A stretch of DNA of 64,000 nt, taken from NCBI RefSeq assembly GCF_031143425.1, contig NC_090445.1, forward strand, positions 1,580,416,049 to 1,580,480,048. The letters run 5' to 3'. Source of the DNA: Pleurodeles waltl (lineage: Eukaryota; Chordata; Amphibia; Caudata; Salamandridae). The notes under the pieces are model-generated. The model was given only the letters and a program-made list of their open reading frames with translations. It had not been told where the DNA came from and searched no databases. How positions within the stretch are numbered: position 1 is the first letter of the stretch; each line of letters opens with the position of its first letter. The position numbers were made by a program, and so were the translations under genes. Below are positions 35,340-46,689 of the stretch, in pieces.

Positions 35340-37734
35340 TTTGCCACTTTCGATGATTTTGCACTGGCGCAAAGGTTTGAGGAATCTCACCTTGCATGCA
35401 TGGTGAGAGAGACTTATAATTAGGCTCCCTGTTTTCAATTTTTCTGATTTTTACAGATAAATACAGACAGAAAACAAAGTGTTTAATGTCTGAATTTAAT
35501 TTTTTTAAATGGAAACATACAGAAAAATCTATTTCTTTTGAGTGACTTTCCATACTGTTTTCATCTGTTCAAAGCCAACCGCTGGGCAGATAGATGGCAT
35601 GGAAAGATAAAAACAAGATGAGATTTCCTTACATTTCAACATCTGCCAAAATGCATTTGTAGTATAACGCTAATATTTATCTGCAGGTGGATTGTCATGT
35701 TAAATCTGTCTGCTTAATTTGCTGAAACACAACAGGCATCAAAGTATAAGCACACGTTTATCAGTTAAATAAATGTGGAAATATACCATTTCACACCTTC
35801 ATTTATTCACAGAACACCAATAAATATGGATAAATACAGACAGAAATGTTTAAAAAAGTAAATACCATAAAAAAGGATCCCTACTTATAATTGATGCCTG
35901 ACTTTAGTGCAGAGGATCAAAGACCAAACTGTGCCTGTGGGTCCAGGACCAGAAAAACCTGTGCTGCTGGGCTCTCAGACGACTCTGCTTCACGGTCTTG
36001 AGCATTTAATTACTAGACCAATGTTGCCACACCTCACTACAATGCCCTTTAATTATGAACCAAAGGTGTCTATAACTGGGACAATAACAGGCAATAGATG
36101 TCTGTGTCTGTAGGGCGGTTGGTCACCCTAGGTGGGATTTAAACTTGTGACCTCCACATACTGCTTGTTTCAGCAGTGAACTCACCTTACTGAGACATAA
36201 ATGGTGAATTTCAGGGCTTTTTAATTTTTTTATTTGTTGAACCATAGCTGACTATGTTATTAATCTCATTATTACTGGAGCTCTGAAAAGGTCTCCTGGC
36301 TGTGTAAATGCTAACCAAAATAACAAAAAATAGACACGACAGCCTCACATCTAGAACTGTGAAAAACTTTTGACTACATTATTCTCACATAAATGGGTGA
36401 TTGGACTTATAACTGAGTCAAACAACATACAGGTAAGTTAGGGTGGTTTATTTTAATTACAGTTTTTACTAAGCAAATTAAATGTGGTGCTGGATAAAGT
36501 TATAATGCTTTGGTGCCAATGCTCACAATAAAATGGGAAAATGCATATATAGTGTCTCCCCGGCATCCTTTCGCCTTGAGCATTTTTCTGTTTGACACTC
36601 TTTCACATTCTTCTTCAAAAGCCAGAATACTCAGTTAAGCTAGAGATAAAAGGGGTTCTTGATTCTTTTTCATCTACATCGTCCTCTCAGCTACTAAGAC
36701 AGTATGCACTGCTCTGTAAACGTCAGCCCAAGGCACACAAATGACAGAATTAACTATTCGGAAACAGTTGTATTGTTTGACACTGTTTAGAACGTACTAC
36801 CCTTATGTGGAGCATGACGTGCATGTCTATGTGGGTAGCACACTTCATAATGTGGATACGGTTAGATAAGTGTTGTTTTTATCTTTAGCTTGCCTAGGAT
36901 GAATTTCCATGTTATGCCTGATGACCTCCATGGCACGGTTATGCAATGCAGAATATAGCAGTGTGTTGGATGAGGAAGTGTGACACATAGGACACACATT
37001 TTTATAGTTTGTTTTATGCTGTTATTGATTTGATAGCTTATGTTTTCTGTTCTTGCTGTGGTAGGATACAATTTGTTCTGTGATCATATGGATCCGCAAT
37101 AGGTAACAGGTGTTGATAAAGATTGTGAGGGGAGCAGAGACCTTCGTGGACAGAGTTAGCCTCTTCAGTTATATGATTGCAATGAAAGAGTTTGCCACAA
37201 ACTCCGTTATCATCATCCTTTTTAGGGTCGAGCTTGCGAGTGCATGCGCTAGCACATGTGTCTTGCTTGCAAGACTCTGTGGTGTACAGTAAACGGTTTG
37301 GAGCCCGGCTGTTGCTCACCATTTGCTGTTTTGTGTGGCACTCTTCTTTACAGCACCATTTCCGTTTCTGTGTGTGGAGCAGGGATCAAGCACTGATTGA
37401 TTTGATTTAATTAGTGCCCGTCCGCTGCACCCGACATGATTGAGGTAGTAGTTTGTTCTTTTTAACTTCTACTGCCATACAAACAGAAGGCTTGTGAGTG
37501 GCAAAAACATGCTCAACGGGGCAAAAAAATTGCAAAGTTTCATTTTTTAAAGTTAACTTCCTTTTATTTTGCCAAGTTGCCCTTTTCTCACTTTCCACTC
37601 ATGTTTTGTTGTTGCTCATGGGCGCTCTTCTCAAAAGATGACAATTAACTTGTTTGAGTTATGCAAAGTGACAATGTTTCTTCAATATGTATAATCTCTG
37701 AAATGATGTTTTAACACATAATCATGCAGTACAC
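35340..37734. other. Unassigned
   Basis: No gene recognised. 36115-36190 (GGGATTTAAACTTGTGACC...) resembles the LINE2/CORE-type 3' tail also seen at 50330-50460, weakly. Confidence 0.4.
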
Positions 37735-38070
37735 CCGAATCCACCCCACTCAAATCTGCCCCACTACAATCCACCCCACATTCAACCCAATTTACCCCAC
37801 ACCAATCCACCCCAATAGTCAACTCCAACCCACCCCAATCTAATCTGCCCCACTACAATTCACCCCACTCAAAAAAAAAAATCTGCACCACTCCAAAGCA
37901 GTCAGTCCCAACCCTATTTGCCCCACTCCAATCAAAAACAATCTGTGCTACTCCAAAGCAATCTGCCTTACTCCAATTCGCCCCACTTCAATCCAAAACA
38001 ATCTCCACCACTCCAAAGCAACCTGCCCCACTCCAATCCAAAACAATCTGCCCCACTCCAGTTCAATCAT
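37735..38070 (+). repeat. Degenerate CCCCACTCCAAT array
   Basis: Many variants of CAATC(C/T)(A/G)CCCCACT. It is related in style to the satellite at 46690 but has a different core word. Confidence 0.85.
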
Positions 38071-38149
38071 GTAGCTGTGAAACTCGTACTGAATAGTGTC
38101 CAGCACATGCACTTAAAATAGTTGCTCTGTTCACTTACTATGTAACAGG

Positions 38150-38640
38150 TTTAGCAAGGACACAGTACGGGCATGTTGCTCATGCATCTCTGTACACACA
38201 TGCATTATAGTGCACCCTGAATTAGGTCTGGAAGGCCTGCCAGGGGGGTAGCTTACCCATATTGCATGCAGTCTGTAGTGGACATGTCACACAGACTGTG
38301 TGCCATGTCAGTTTCACATTTTAGGACTGCACCAGGACACTCAGCTTGCAATGGCAGTGCTGGTAGCACTTTGATGCATAGTCTCAGAGGATGGCACAAC
38401 CTGTGCTGCTGCCCTCAGGGGCCTACTCTTAGTACCCCATACCATGGGTACCTAAGTACCATTTACTAGGGACTTATAGTGGCAGCTAAAGGTGTTGCCA
38501 ATTGTTCTAATGAATTACAACAGTTTTGTGAAAGAGATCAGGCCCAGAGACCCTGGTTAGCAGGGGCCCTTGGCACAAACAACTTTGAAACCACATCAAA
38601 TACCAGGCAAAACATAGGGGCCTAACCGTATCAAAAAAGG
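38150..38640. repeat. Dispersed LTR-like repeat fragment
   Basis: Contains GGGTACCTAAGTACCATTTAC and TTATAGTGGCAGCTAAAGGT, which I recall as part of abundant salamander LTR-type repeats. No partner LTR or frame is visible, so the assignment is tentative. Confidence 0.35.
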
Positions 38641-39366
38641 GCACTTTCCTCACAAACTGAAGAGCCAGCACCTCTTTCATCATAACAGTATCCCCTCTGG
38701 CTTCAGCTACTGCACCTTGTTAAATTTGTAACCCCCAAAGCACCTTAAGTCCTTAGCTCTAGTAGCTGCATTGGGTGAAGTATCGTGGTGGCCCTGGCTC
38801 ATGGTCACAGTGCAATTGACAGCATGGAGTCTACTACATTGTCAATTACCATGTGCTACTAGACTTTGGGTAACTAGCTGTGCACCAAACCCAACGTTGG
38901 CAACTATACTATGTGTATGGGAATTTGGGGATGTGGGCATGAGCTTTGCTAGGCAAACAGCTCTCTAACAGACCCCTCAAGCTCATGTTTCATCATGAAA
39001 CACAAGCTGCACTTACATGATGGGACCAACTCTGCATGACCTGACACTCTAAAAGGTGGATGCTGTTCTCCATCACCCCCTGCCACACAATGCCAGACCA
39101 CCAGAGTGATTGAAAAAATCACAGAGGGGTGAAGGGACATGCAACAAGGCCCTCCCTGATCTTTTAATTTTTCCTCTTTCCTTTCTTTTTCCTCACTCAA
39201 TCATTCCTGTTTTGCCTTTTCCTCTCCTTTCTGTCTGTTATGCTGTACACAGTAGATACAATCTGAGACACTAAACTTCATGCCCTGATTTGTAGACACA
39301 CGATTTGTGAAATGTTACATGTTAAATAGATCTATGGAAAACATGACTCTGTTGTTAGGGTTGGGG
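38641..39366. other. Unassigned
   Basis: Nothing recognised; short motif-free frames only. Confidence 0.5.
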
Positions 39367-39732
39367 CAGTGCTTCAGTTGTTAAAGTAAGAGTAAGAGCT
39401 GGGACCTTAAGTTTTGCTTGTAAGCCACCCGTCCACACTACTGTACACGAAGATTCTGAGTCTTGTTTCCACCTTGTGCCTTTTCACCCACCACCAGACA
39501 CTTCCTGCCCCTTTATCTCATTCTTTCAGGCTCTTTTTCATCCCTGATTACTCCCTTTGTCACTGATTTTCTATATTTTTTTCTTGCTACCCCCCATCGC
39601 GCCCCCTTTTGTGTTTTTTCCTCTTTTCCCTCTCTTGCTCTGAGCCAAAGTATGATGGGCAAAAATAAGTGCCTGTCTCCCAAAATGTGTGTCGTTGGGC
39701 CCCCACTGGCAACCACCGGCTCAAATTAAACA
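39367..39732. mobile_element. Diverged hAT-type MITE fragment
   Basis: The right end CAAATTAAACACTG and a left end CAGTGCTTCAGTTG resemble the hAT MITE family, and the inner AATAAGTGCC...CCACCGG word is shared. Flanks do not match, so the left boundary is uncertain. Confidence 0.5.
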
Positions 39733-39965
39733 CTGGCTAAGAGTAGGAAGGCGGGCATTGCAAAAGGGTGGCCCTCCAAAATGCAGATAAAACCCACTAA
39801 CTCCTGACTTTGACACACATGTTCACAAACATTTTGTAGGTACGCTTGGCATATTAAAGGGAGAAGTAAGTAGCCTTCTATGGTGGAAAGGGAAAGTAAG
39901 TAACCTCCTCATATTTAATGGGGTGGAGCGGACGGGCTTACTCCACAAGAAAAAAATATTTGTTT

Positions 39966-40080
39966 GTACTTTTTCAAAACTGGAGTACTCCTAAAAATGT
40001 TGTTTCCGAGAGTAATCTTGAAGTACTTTTTCAAAACTGGAGTACTCCTAAAAGTGTTATTTCCTAGAGTGATCTTGAAA
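39966..40080 (+). repeat. 57-bp tandem duplication
   Basis: GTACTTTTTCAAAACTGG begins at 39966 and 40023; the two units are nearly identical. Confidence 0.85.
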
Positions 40081-40380
40081 TTCTTTGTGAAGTACAAAAC
40101 AATGGAAAACCTACTCGAATCATATATGGGAAGATATTTCTCTCTCCCTTCAAACCTGGTACTTGTTAGTGGGGTTGCTGTCTCTCTTTCTACTTGGTAT
40201 TTTCTTTCCCTCCCCATCTAACATTATGACAATTTTACTGGATTTAAGATTTCTAGTATCGACAGAGTGCTACAGAAGTCAGAGCCTAGCCAGTACTAAA
40301 CACATTGAGTCAATTCATTTCACTTTCAAAGGAATACACATAATTTCTAAATTAACAGATGATTACATGTGACGAGTGCT

Positions 40381-41329
40381 GAGGATGATCGCTCAGTTTT
40401 TTGGTTTAGTAAGCAAATGCATTCTGGGAGTCGTAGTTCTGGTTCACTTCAATTTATCCAATTGAAGTAACACCTCTGAAAACAATACTTTTAAATGAAA
40501 GGCCTGGTGGAGGAGCATGTCCGTGGTGGCTCTAAGTCATCTGGCGCAGCTATTAATAAAATACCGAAATTAAGCAAATTAAACCGGAAATGCCAATGTT
40601 AATAAAATTCTGATATATTAAGTTGACAAATGAGCATGATTGGTAGGGGGCACGATAACTTTTATTCCGTCGTTCATTCACTTCTTCCTTACACATCTGT
40701 TCCCCCACCTGCTCCCCAAATGTACACAGAAGTCCTAGCAGGCTCGTCCATCGGGCCCAAGCCTAGTGTCTTCCCGGAATTCCCTGCAATGAAGTGAAAT
40801 AAATCTCTGGTGGTTGATGTGTGAGAGGCCGCCTCTGCGGGTGGAGGGCCCAGCAGGCTGCAGCCCACCCTGCTGAGGAAGGCCTCAGGCTTGTGATTGA
40901 TGTATTGCGGTAGCCTGCAAAGTCATTAATTTTTATACGAGTTTAATTGACTAGGAACAATAGCACGGGGGCTTCCTTTCCTTACCACCCACCAACAGAA
41001 GTACTTAAAGACTGTTTTACAGGCTGGGAAAGTGACGCGGAAGGGGCTGAAAGGGAAAGCAGCAACCCCTGAGGGATTAGGGGGCCGGGCAGACGAAAGC
41101 AGCTGTGGTTGCTGTCAGTCCGTCCTCTGTTTCTCTTAGGTTGCCTGACAACCTTGCTTTCCTTCTAGTTTTGTGACGACAATGTGCGTTCCGTTGTCCT
41201 TGGTCTGATGCTGGTTTACAATGTGTTTGTACTTACAGTGTTTTCGCACTTGGCAGAACTGCAAGTTTGAAATTCAGAGAAGCAATCGGTAATAACACTT
41301 GTCTTAATTGTGATTGGTAATTTCCCCCA
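40381..41329. other. Unassigned, non-repetitive looking; possible conserved non-coding DNA
   Basis: 40640-41060 lacks repeats and has clustered homeodomain-type TAAT words (AAGTCATTAATTTTTATAC, GTTTAATTGAC, around 40920-40955) beside balanced GC sequence. This is suggestive only. Confidence 0.3.
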
Positions 41330-42110
41330 GGTCTCACAATTGGTACCTCACTTGAGTGGTAGGCCTAGTGCCCCACAGGAAACAGCCCAAAATGCAGCAT
41401 GGACACTTCGTTTTTTCACTGAAAACGTAACCCTTTTTTTGCAATGTGCCTAGCTGTGGATTTTGGACACCGGCAACTAGGGAAACCTAGCAAACCTGTG
41501 TATTTTTTAAAACTAAACACCTAGAGGAATCCAGGTTGGGGTGACTTGTGTGGCTCTCCTCAGGTTCTGTTATGTAGAATTCCTTGCAAACATTCAAAAT
41601 GTGTCTCAAAACAAATGTTCCTTATATTTTTGTATATATATTTAAAGTTCTCGAATCTGAGGGGAGCAACAAACTTCCTTTCACCCAGCATTCCCGCATG
41701 TCTCCCGATAAAAATGGTACGTCACTTGAGTGGGTAGGCCTAGTGCCTTGGACAGGAAACGGCTCAAAATGCAACATGGACACATCACATTTCTTCACTG
41801 AAAACTGACCCTTTTTTGGGGGGGCCCTAGTTCATCTGGCACCTAGCGAAACCTAGCAAACCTGTACATTTCTGAAAACTAGATACTTAGGGGAATCCAG
41901 AATGAGGTGATTTGCATGTCTCTCACCATGCTGTGTTACCCAGAATGCCTTACAAACCTCAAACTTTGACTAAAAAACACATTTTCCTCACATTTCTGTA
42001 ACAGAAAGTTCGGGAATCTGCACAGAGCCACAAACTTCTTTCCTCCCAGCATACTCCTAAATCTTCTGATAAAAATGGTACCTCACTTGTTTGGCTGGGT
42101 CTAATGCCAG
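41330..42110 (+). repeat. Tandem dispersed repeat, about 361-374 bp units
   Basis: GGTAC(C/G)TCACTTGAGT-type starts lie at 41342, 41716 and 42077 (third unit partial). The units share AGGCCTAGTGCC, GAAACCTAGCAAACCTGT and GGGGAATCCAG words. Divergence is moderate, so the array is old. Confidence 0.85.
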
Positions 42111-42671
42111 TGAAATGAATTTATGAAACCAAGGGCAATGGGAGCCTTTGCTTGGGAACTCTTAATGGCATTGGTTGGATATGGTCCTGTCTCTGGCAGT
42201 AGGGCCAACCACAAACGTGGTGCAGCATTTTTATCTGCAGAAGAGGGGCAATGCTAGGTGGTAGGAAGTTCCATCACATGAATGTGAGGAAAAATATGTG
42301 TTTTTAGTCAACATATGAGGTTTGGAGGGCATTGTGGGTAAGAAAATGGTGTGGGATGGATGTGGAACACACCAACCTGGACTCCTCCAGGTGTCTGGTT
42401 TCAGAACTGTCTGTGTCTGGTAGATTTTTCTAGGTGGCAGCCTACGAAAGCCCAAAAACGTGCAGCTGTTCACCATTGCAAACGGGAGTTTGGAGTTGGC
42501 CAAACTGTCCTGGCCACTTGTAAAAACAACACCCAAAAGATTCAAATACCCTATTGTTTGCCATTGGAATGAGATGCTTTAGTCCAAAGGGGGGCAGAAA
42601 GACTATGTCCCCTATTTTTTGAGGGGGGTCAGGGCATGGCCATGCCCATACTGGGCAGCCCACACCCTACA
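42111..42671. other. Unassigned
   Basis: Short frames without motifs. 42580-42660 contains CATGGCCATGCCCATACTGGG, which recurs in variants near 43175 and 43258. Confidence 0.45.
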
Positions 42672-43000
42672 ACAAGCATTTGCAATGCAACGGGTCTCAT
42701 ATTTGCTCGAGTTAGAGCTATTAGCATTGTAAACTCCTAACCAGACTTTTCTTGTCACGCAAATTGGTAGTAAAACAACGGACACGATCGCGCTGTGTAA
42801 AACGCAGCATGATCGCGCTGCGTGGAAAATAAAAAGATAAATTAGTCTGGAAACCATGCTGAAAACATAGGGCCTCGTATGTTTTCAGTAGTTGGCTGGT
42901 GCGCTCGAGGAGGGCTAAACACCGGAAAAGGCATGACGTATGCATGCCTTTCACTAATGAATTCAAACGGATTTTAAGAGGCAAGCCCACGAATCAATGA
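42672..43000. repeat. Candidate SINE
   Basis: GCATTTGCAATGCAACGGG, then GCTCGAGTTAGAGC (a B-box-like palindrome) and TATTAGCATTGTAAA. I recall this combination as a common salamander interspersed repeat, but there is no clear A-box and the ends are undefined. Confidence 0.35.
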
Positions 43001-43174
43001 AAGCGACAGTTGTGACATGGGCATGGTTAAAAGCCCAAAGAGAGATTACAACAGGGACGGAGCGTGTGCGCGCTCAACCCTAAAAAAAAGGTGCCTAGTG
43101 GGACTATTTGCCCCTATAGCCCCCTGGGGGCCAAAGGGACTGTTTCTGTTTTGTTTTTTTTGGGGGGGGGGGAA

Positions 43175-43275
43175 GCATGGCCATGCCATGCTGTGCAGTC
43201 CCAAAGATACATATAAAATAAGTAAGACTGCTTCCCTATTTTCGGGGTGAGTGTGAGCATGGCCATTCCCATGTT
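43175..43275. repeat. Repeated CATGGCCATGCC segments
   Basis: AAGCATGGCCATGCCATGCT at about 43173 and GAGCATGGCCATTCCCATGT at about 43256, with the third copy near 42635, each followed by a CAG/GCAG-type word. G-runs precede two of them. Confidence 0.6.
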
Positions 43276-43345
43276 GGGATGCTGGAGGGGCTGAGACAAC
43301 CCCCTGAGCACCAAAGCAGCTATCGGCTCATTTCACTTTCACTTT

Positions 43346-43392
43346 CAATGTAATGATGTCAGCGCACTGTGCGTGCGATCGTCATTACATTG
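43346..43392. repeat. Inverted repeat
   Basis: CAATGTAATGA (43346-43356) and TCATTACATTG (43382-43392), perfect 11-bp arms with a GC-rich loop. Confidence 0.85.
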
Positions 43393-43742
43393 AAACAAAA
43401 ATAAATGCCTTGATCGGCTGGGGAAGCTCTTCTCTAGCTTCCGAGGCAAAGAAAAACAAAGATGAAATCCCTCTGCTGTTTACAGCAGGGGGATATGGTG
43501 GTCATGTGATTGGTTCCATCCTCAGCAAACGAGCACCATGGCTGAGGGCAGAACTGTTCCGTCCTCAGCACTGAACCAGTTAATACAAGCTGTTACAAAG
43601 TGACCATTTTTTGTGTAGGAACCCCCACTTTTTAATTTTTTTGGGACTCACCTACTGGTAATTTTGAACTCTTAACTAGGCGTGGGCGGAGTTCACGGAA
43701 TTCAACTCCACAGAATTCAGAGTTCCGTGAGCCACGGAGTGG

Positions 43743-43856
43743 CACCCTCTCCTGAATGCGTCTGATCCCGGAAGTGCTAAGCAGGGTCCGACCTGGTTAG
43801 CCAGACCCAACCCTGCTTAGTGCTTCTGAGATCGGGCGCATTCAGGAGAGGGCACT
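43743..43856. repeat. 5S rRNA-derived inverted repeat
   Basis: The left arm reads CGTCTGATCCCGGAAG, then TAAGCAGGGTC and CCTGGTTAG, matching vertebrate 5S rRNA around its internal promoter A-box region (as I recall that gene). The right arm, read on the minus strand, gives CCTGAATGCGCCCGATCTC then AGAAG...TAAGCAGGGTTGGG, the same 5S region plus upstream sequence. The two arms meet at about 43800. Each arm is missing a different part of the CGATCTC/TGATCTC direct repeat. It is not a functional 5S gene; it could be a 5S-derived SINE (SINE3-like) duplicated head to head. Confidence 0.75.
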
Positions 43857-43863
43857 AGGCAGT

Positions 43864-44026
43864 GAAAGCTGCTGTTTCAGGCCTCTTGTGCACTGGCCTG
43901 CCCTATATGCACTGCACACGGGGCAGGCTGGTGCACAAGAGGCCTGAAATGGCAGCTTTCGCTGCCAATGGCCCTGAAGGCCATGGCCATAGGCAGCAAA
44001 AGCTGCCATTTCAGGCCTCTTGTGCA
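43864..44026. repeat. Three-arm foldback repeat
   Basis: Arm A 43864-43893, arm B (inverted) 43931-43960 and arm C (direct) 43998-44026 all carry the GCTGCCATTTCAGGCCTCTT core or its complement. Confidence 0.9.
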
Positions 44027-44250
44027 CCAGCCAGTCCCGGCTGTGTGCACAAAGACAAAGGGAAACAAGAGTCTTACCTGGGTCCTCGTCAACTCCAAGG
44101 TCCCTGTTGCCATGGCCTGGCTCTCTGCCTCCCTCTGCCCCCTGCTCCCGGGCCCGGCCTGGGCTGCTGGTGTTGGAGGCCTGGAGGATCAGAGCTGGTG
44201 CTGGCAGCAGCTCCATGCAGCCGCACCAACATTGGTCAGGCCGAGAGGGC

Positions 44251-44332
44251 GCACTGCAGCCCAGCTATGGGCTACACAGCGCAAGCGCAGACTCTGTGTT
44301 TGCACTGTGTGGCCCATAACTGGGCTGCAGTG
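44251..44332. repeat. Palindrome with about 30-bp arms
   Basis: GCACTGCAGCCCAGCTATGG (from 44251) pairs with CCATAACTGGGCTGCAGTG (ending 44332), with a 15-20 nt loop and a few mismatches. Confidence 0.85.
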
Positions 44333-44340
44333 AGCACAGG

Positions 44341-46689
44341 GTAAGTTCCACTCAGCTGGCAGGGCTAGTGGAGATTTTGGGTAAACTCCACACTCAAAGC
44401 GGAGCGCACAGTGCCAAAAACTCTGTTAGCTTCGCCAGCGGAGCTCGCCACCCTCCCCTACTTTTAACACTAGTCTGTTGCCATCCAGCGCCCAGTGAAC
44501 TTGCTCTTACCCATAAAAAGTGTTGAATTTGGTTTAAATCTTGATTGGCACATTTAACTTTACTATAAAGCCACAGTACATGGTACAGAAATACAGTCAG
44601 AGCTTGGAAAATTAAATGGACTGAAGCACCTATTGTGCCATTCACTACAGTGGCATGAAAACATGGTTTCAGCCCTACCCTATGTAGTCTGACAGCAGAA
44701 GCCTTAACCCTGCTGCACCTTTAAACCTGACTTTAAATATTGAACAAATCACCCTTAAGCCCACTTTGCTACACACAATGTAGGGTCCATAATATTTAAG
44801 AGTGGAACATGTGCGACATTAGAAAAGGCAAGTTCTCCCAATGACTAAGATAAAACAACATTTTCACTAGTCAGGTTGTAGCTAGAACATAGGAAACATT
44901 AAAGTATAGATTATATACTTTTTAACTTTTAACCAACACCAGCCACCGACCCCATTCAAAGACTTATTTTTATATTTAGTAAAACAGAATGTAATGGTTT
45001 AGTCAGAGTTTTATTGGATATATGGGAAATGTAACTTTTATGAAGTTACCTCAGCTCACCTGAAGCTGCCGGAAGCTAATTTGCATTAGCTGTCCAGCAA
45101 CTACCCATCAGGTACTTGGTCTGAGTTAGGTGTGAGCAGCATGAAAACTGCTCTCAGAGCAGAGACAATGGCATGGGAGAGGGGAGATGTTTTCTTCCCT
45201 TGCCAGGAAGCCTAGTTGAGGTGGGCCCAGGAACTTAATTTACTTCTCTGTCACAAGTAAATGTTAGGTGACACCTGGAAAGGACTCAACTATTGTCCCC
45301 CAGGCAGGCTGGCACCAAAATCATGTGGGAGGAACGGTAACCCCAGAAATAGTTTTCAGTGAGGATGGGTAAGAGGGGGTGCTGCTCATTAGAAGTGAGG
45401 GAGCCAACAATTTAACATGGAGACGGTTGAGCCAAGGGTCTGGCTTGGCTCTTAGAGTCTGTGCATGAGGTGAGCCCTGAAAATATTTGCTATCTAAATC
45501 ATACATTGAATAAAATATGAAAGTCTCTTCAAAATTCAAAAAAATTTATTTTTTTAACATATGGAAACTTTCACATTAATACTTCACATTATAGTCCTGC
45601 ACTTGAAAGTAATTATTAAAAGTGATAGTCTTTAAACATAAACTTAGCACCACTCCTGCCCCCGTCCCCACACTGCTGACAGTGCCATTAGTGAACCAAG
45701 ACAGTTGTTATGTGAACCCTTATATGCCCTAGATCATTATCAAGCAACATTATAGTCTATTAAGTGGAACAAAATAGGTTTTTTGACAGCTGGTATTCTA
45801 AACTCACGTATTTGAAAGTGCTTTAAAACATGATTATGGAGAAAAGGAAGTTTTGTTGACATAAAATATGTGCCTAAGATCACACAATTTAAGTGAAGAA
45901 GCTTACATTTATGCAGGCCTTCTGCTTTAATGTTGTGAAAATCAGTTACTAAACAGGTGACTATTTGTCTCTCCTTTTTAGGTTGAAGCCTAGACTTCTT
46001 GGAGCCATTTGGAAAGCATCCCTTGGAACATATTCCACCGGGACCTTACCGTGGGTTTTGTGGATTATAACTCACATATGCTTGCTTTGTATTGGCTGCT
46101 TTTATTTGTTTTAGGCTGTCCAGTATGTCTTTGTCCTTCCCATGGAGTATAACCATTTTACTGTATTCTACCACAAATGCTCGCTTTCTGTAAACAGGCC
46201 TTTACATTTTGTTCTTGCCATATTTGTTGTGCATTTAAAGACAGAGTTCAAATGTCAGGCTCTGTCATTCAGGGAGCTTGGTGTTTATTTTTCTTTCACT
46301 GACTTAAAAGTGAGAAGATTTATGTGACAATCATTCTGGTTATCTATGTGAGAGGTAAGACTGTAGGATGTTATTTTTCTGGCACACAATGCATTTTAAA
46401 TGTCTGTAATTGAACTGTGCAAATACTTCAGGATAACACAGAATTAGGAAATTGCAGATGAAGCACAATTTTTTGGAATTCTGAAGTATGTTGGAAACAA
46501 ATATTTTGATATGATCATAACAAATAAATACATTTGATGCTGCTATTTCCACACTTTATCATTTGTGCGCTGTATAGTTTAATCAGTAAAACTGTATGTA
46601 TCAATGTATGTATGTGCAAATGTAATGGTCATTTCAGTTGAAATGTGTTGTCTATTATGGGAGTGCACTACCATACAATGTGTACTCTA
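44341..46689. other. Unassigned
   Basis: About 2.3 kb without recognised genes or repeats; open frames at most 83 codons, no motifs. Confidence 0.5.

Noticed and set aside
43743..43856. Functional 5S rRNA gene
   Set aside because: Only the middle of 5S is present, in inverted and incomplete arms.
43842..44344. Frames of 99-160 codons on both strands
   Set aside because: They cover foldback repeats; repeated peptides match the inverted arms.
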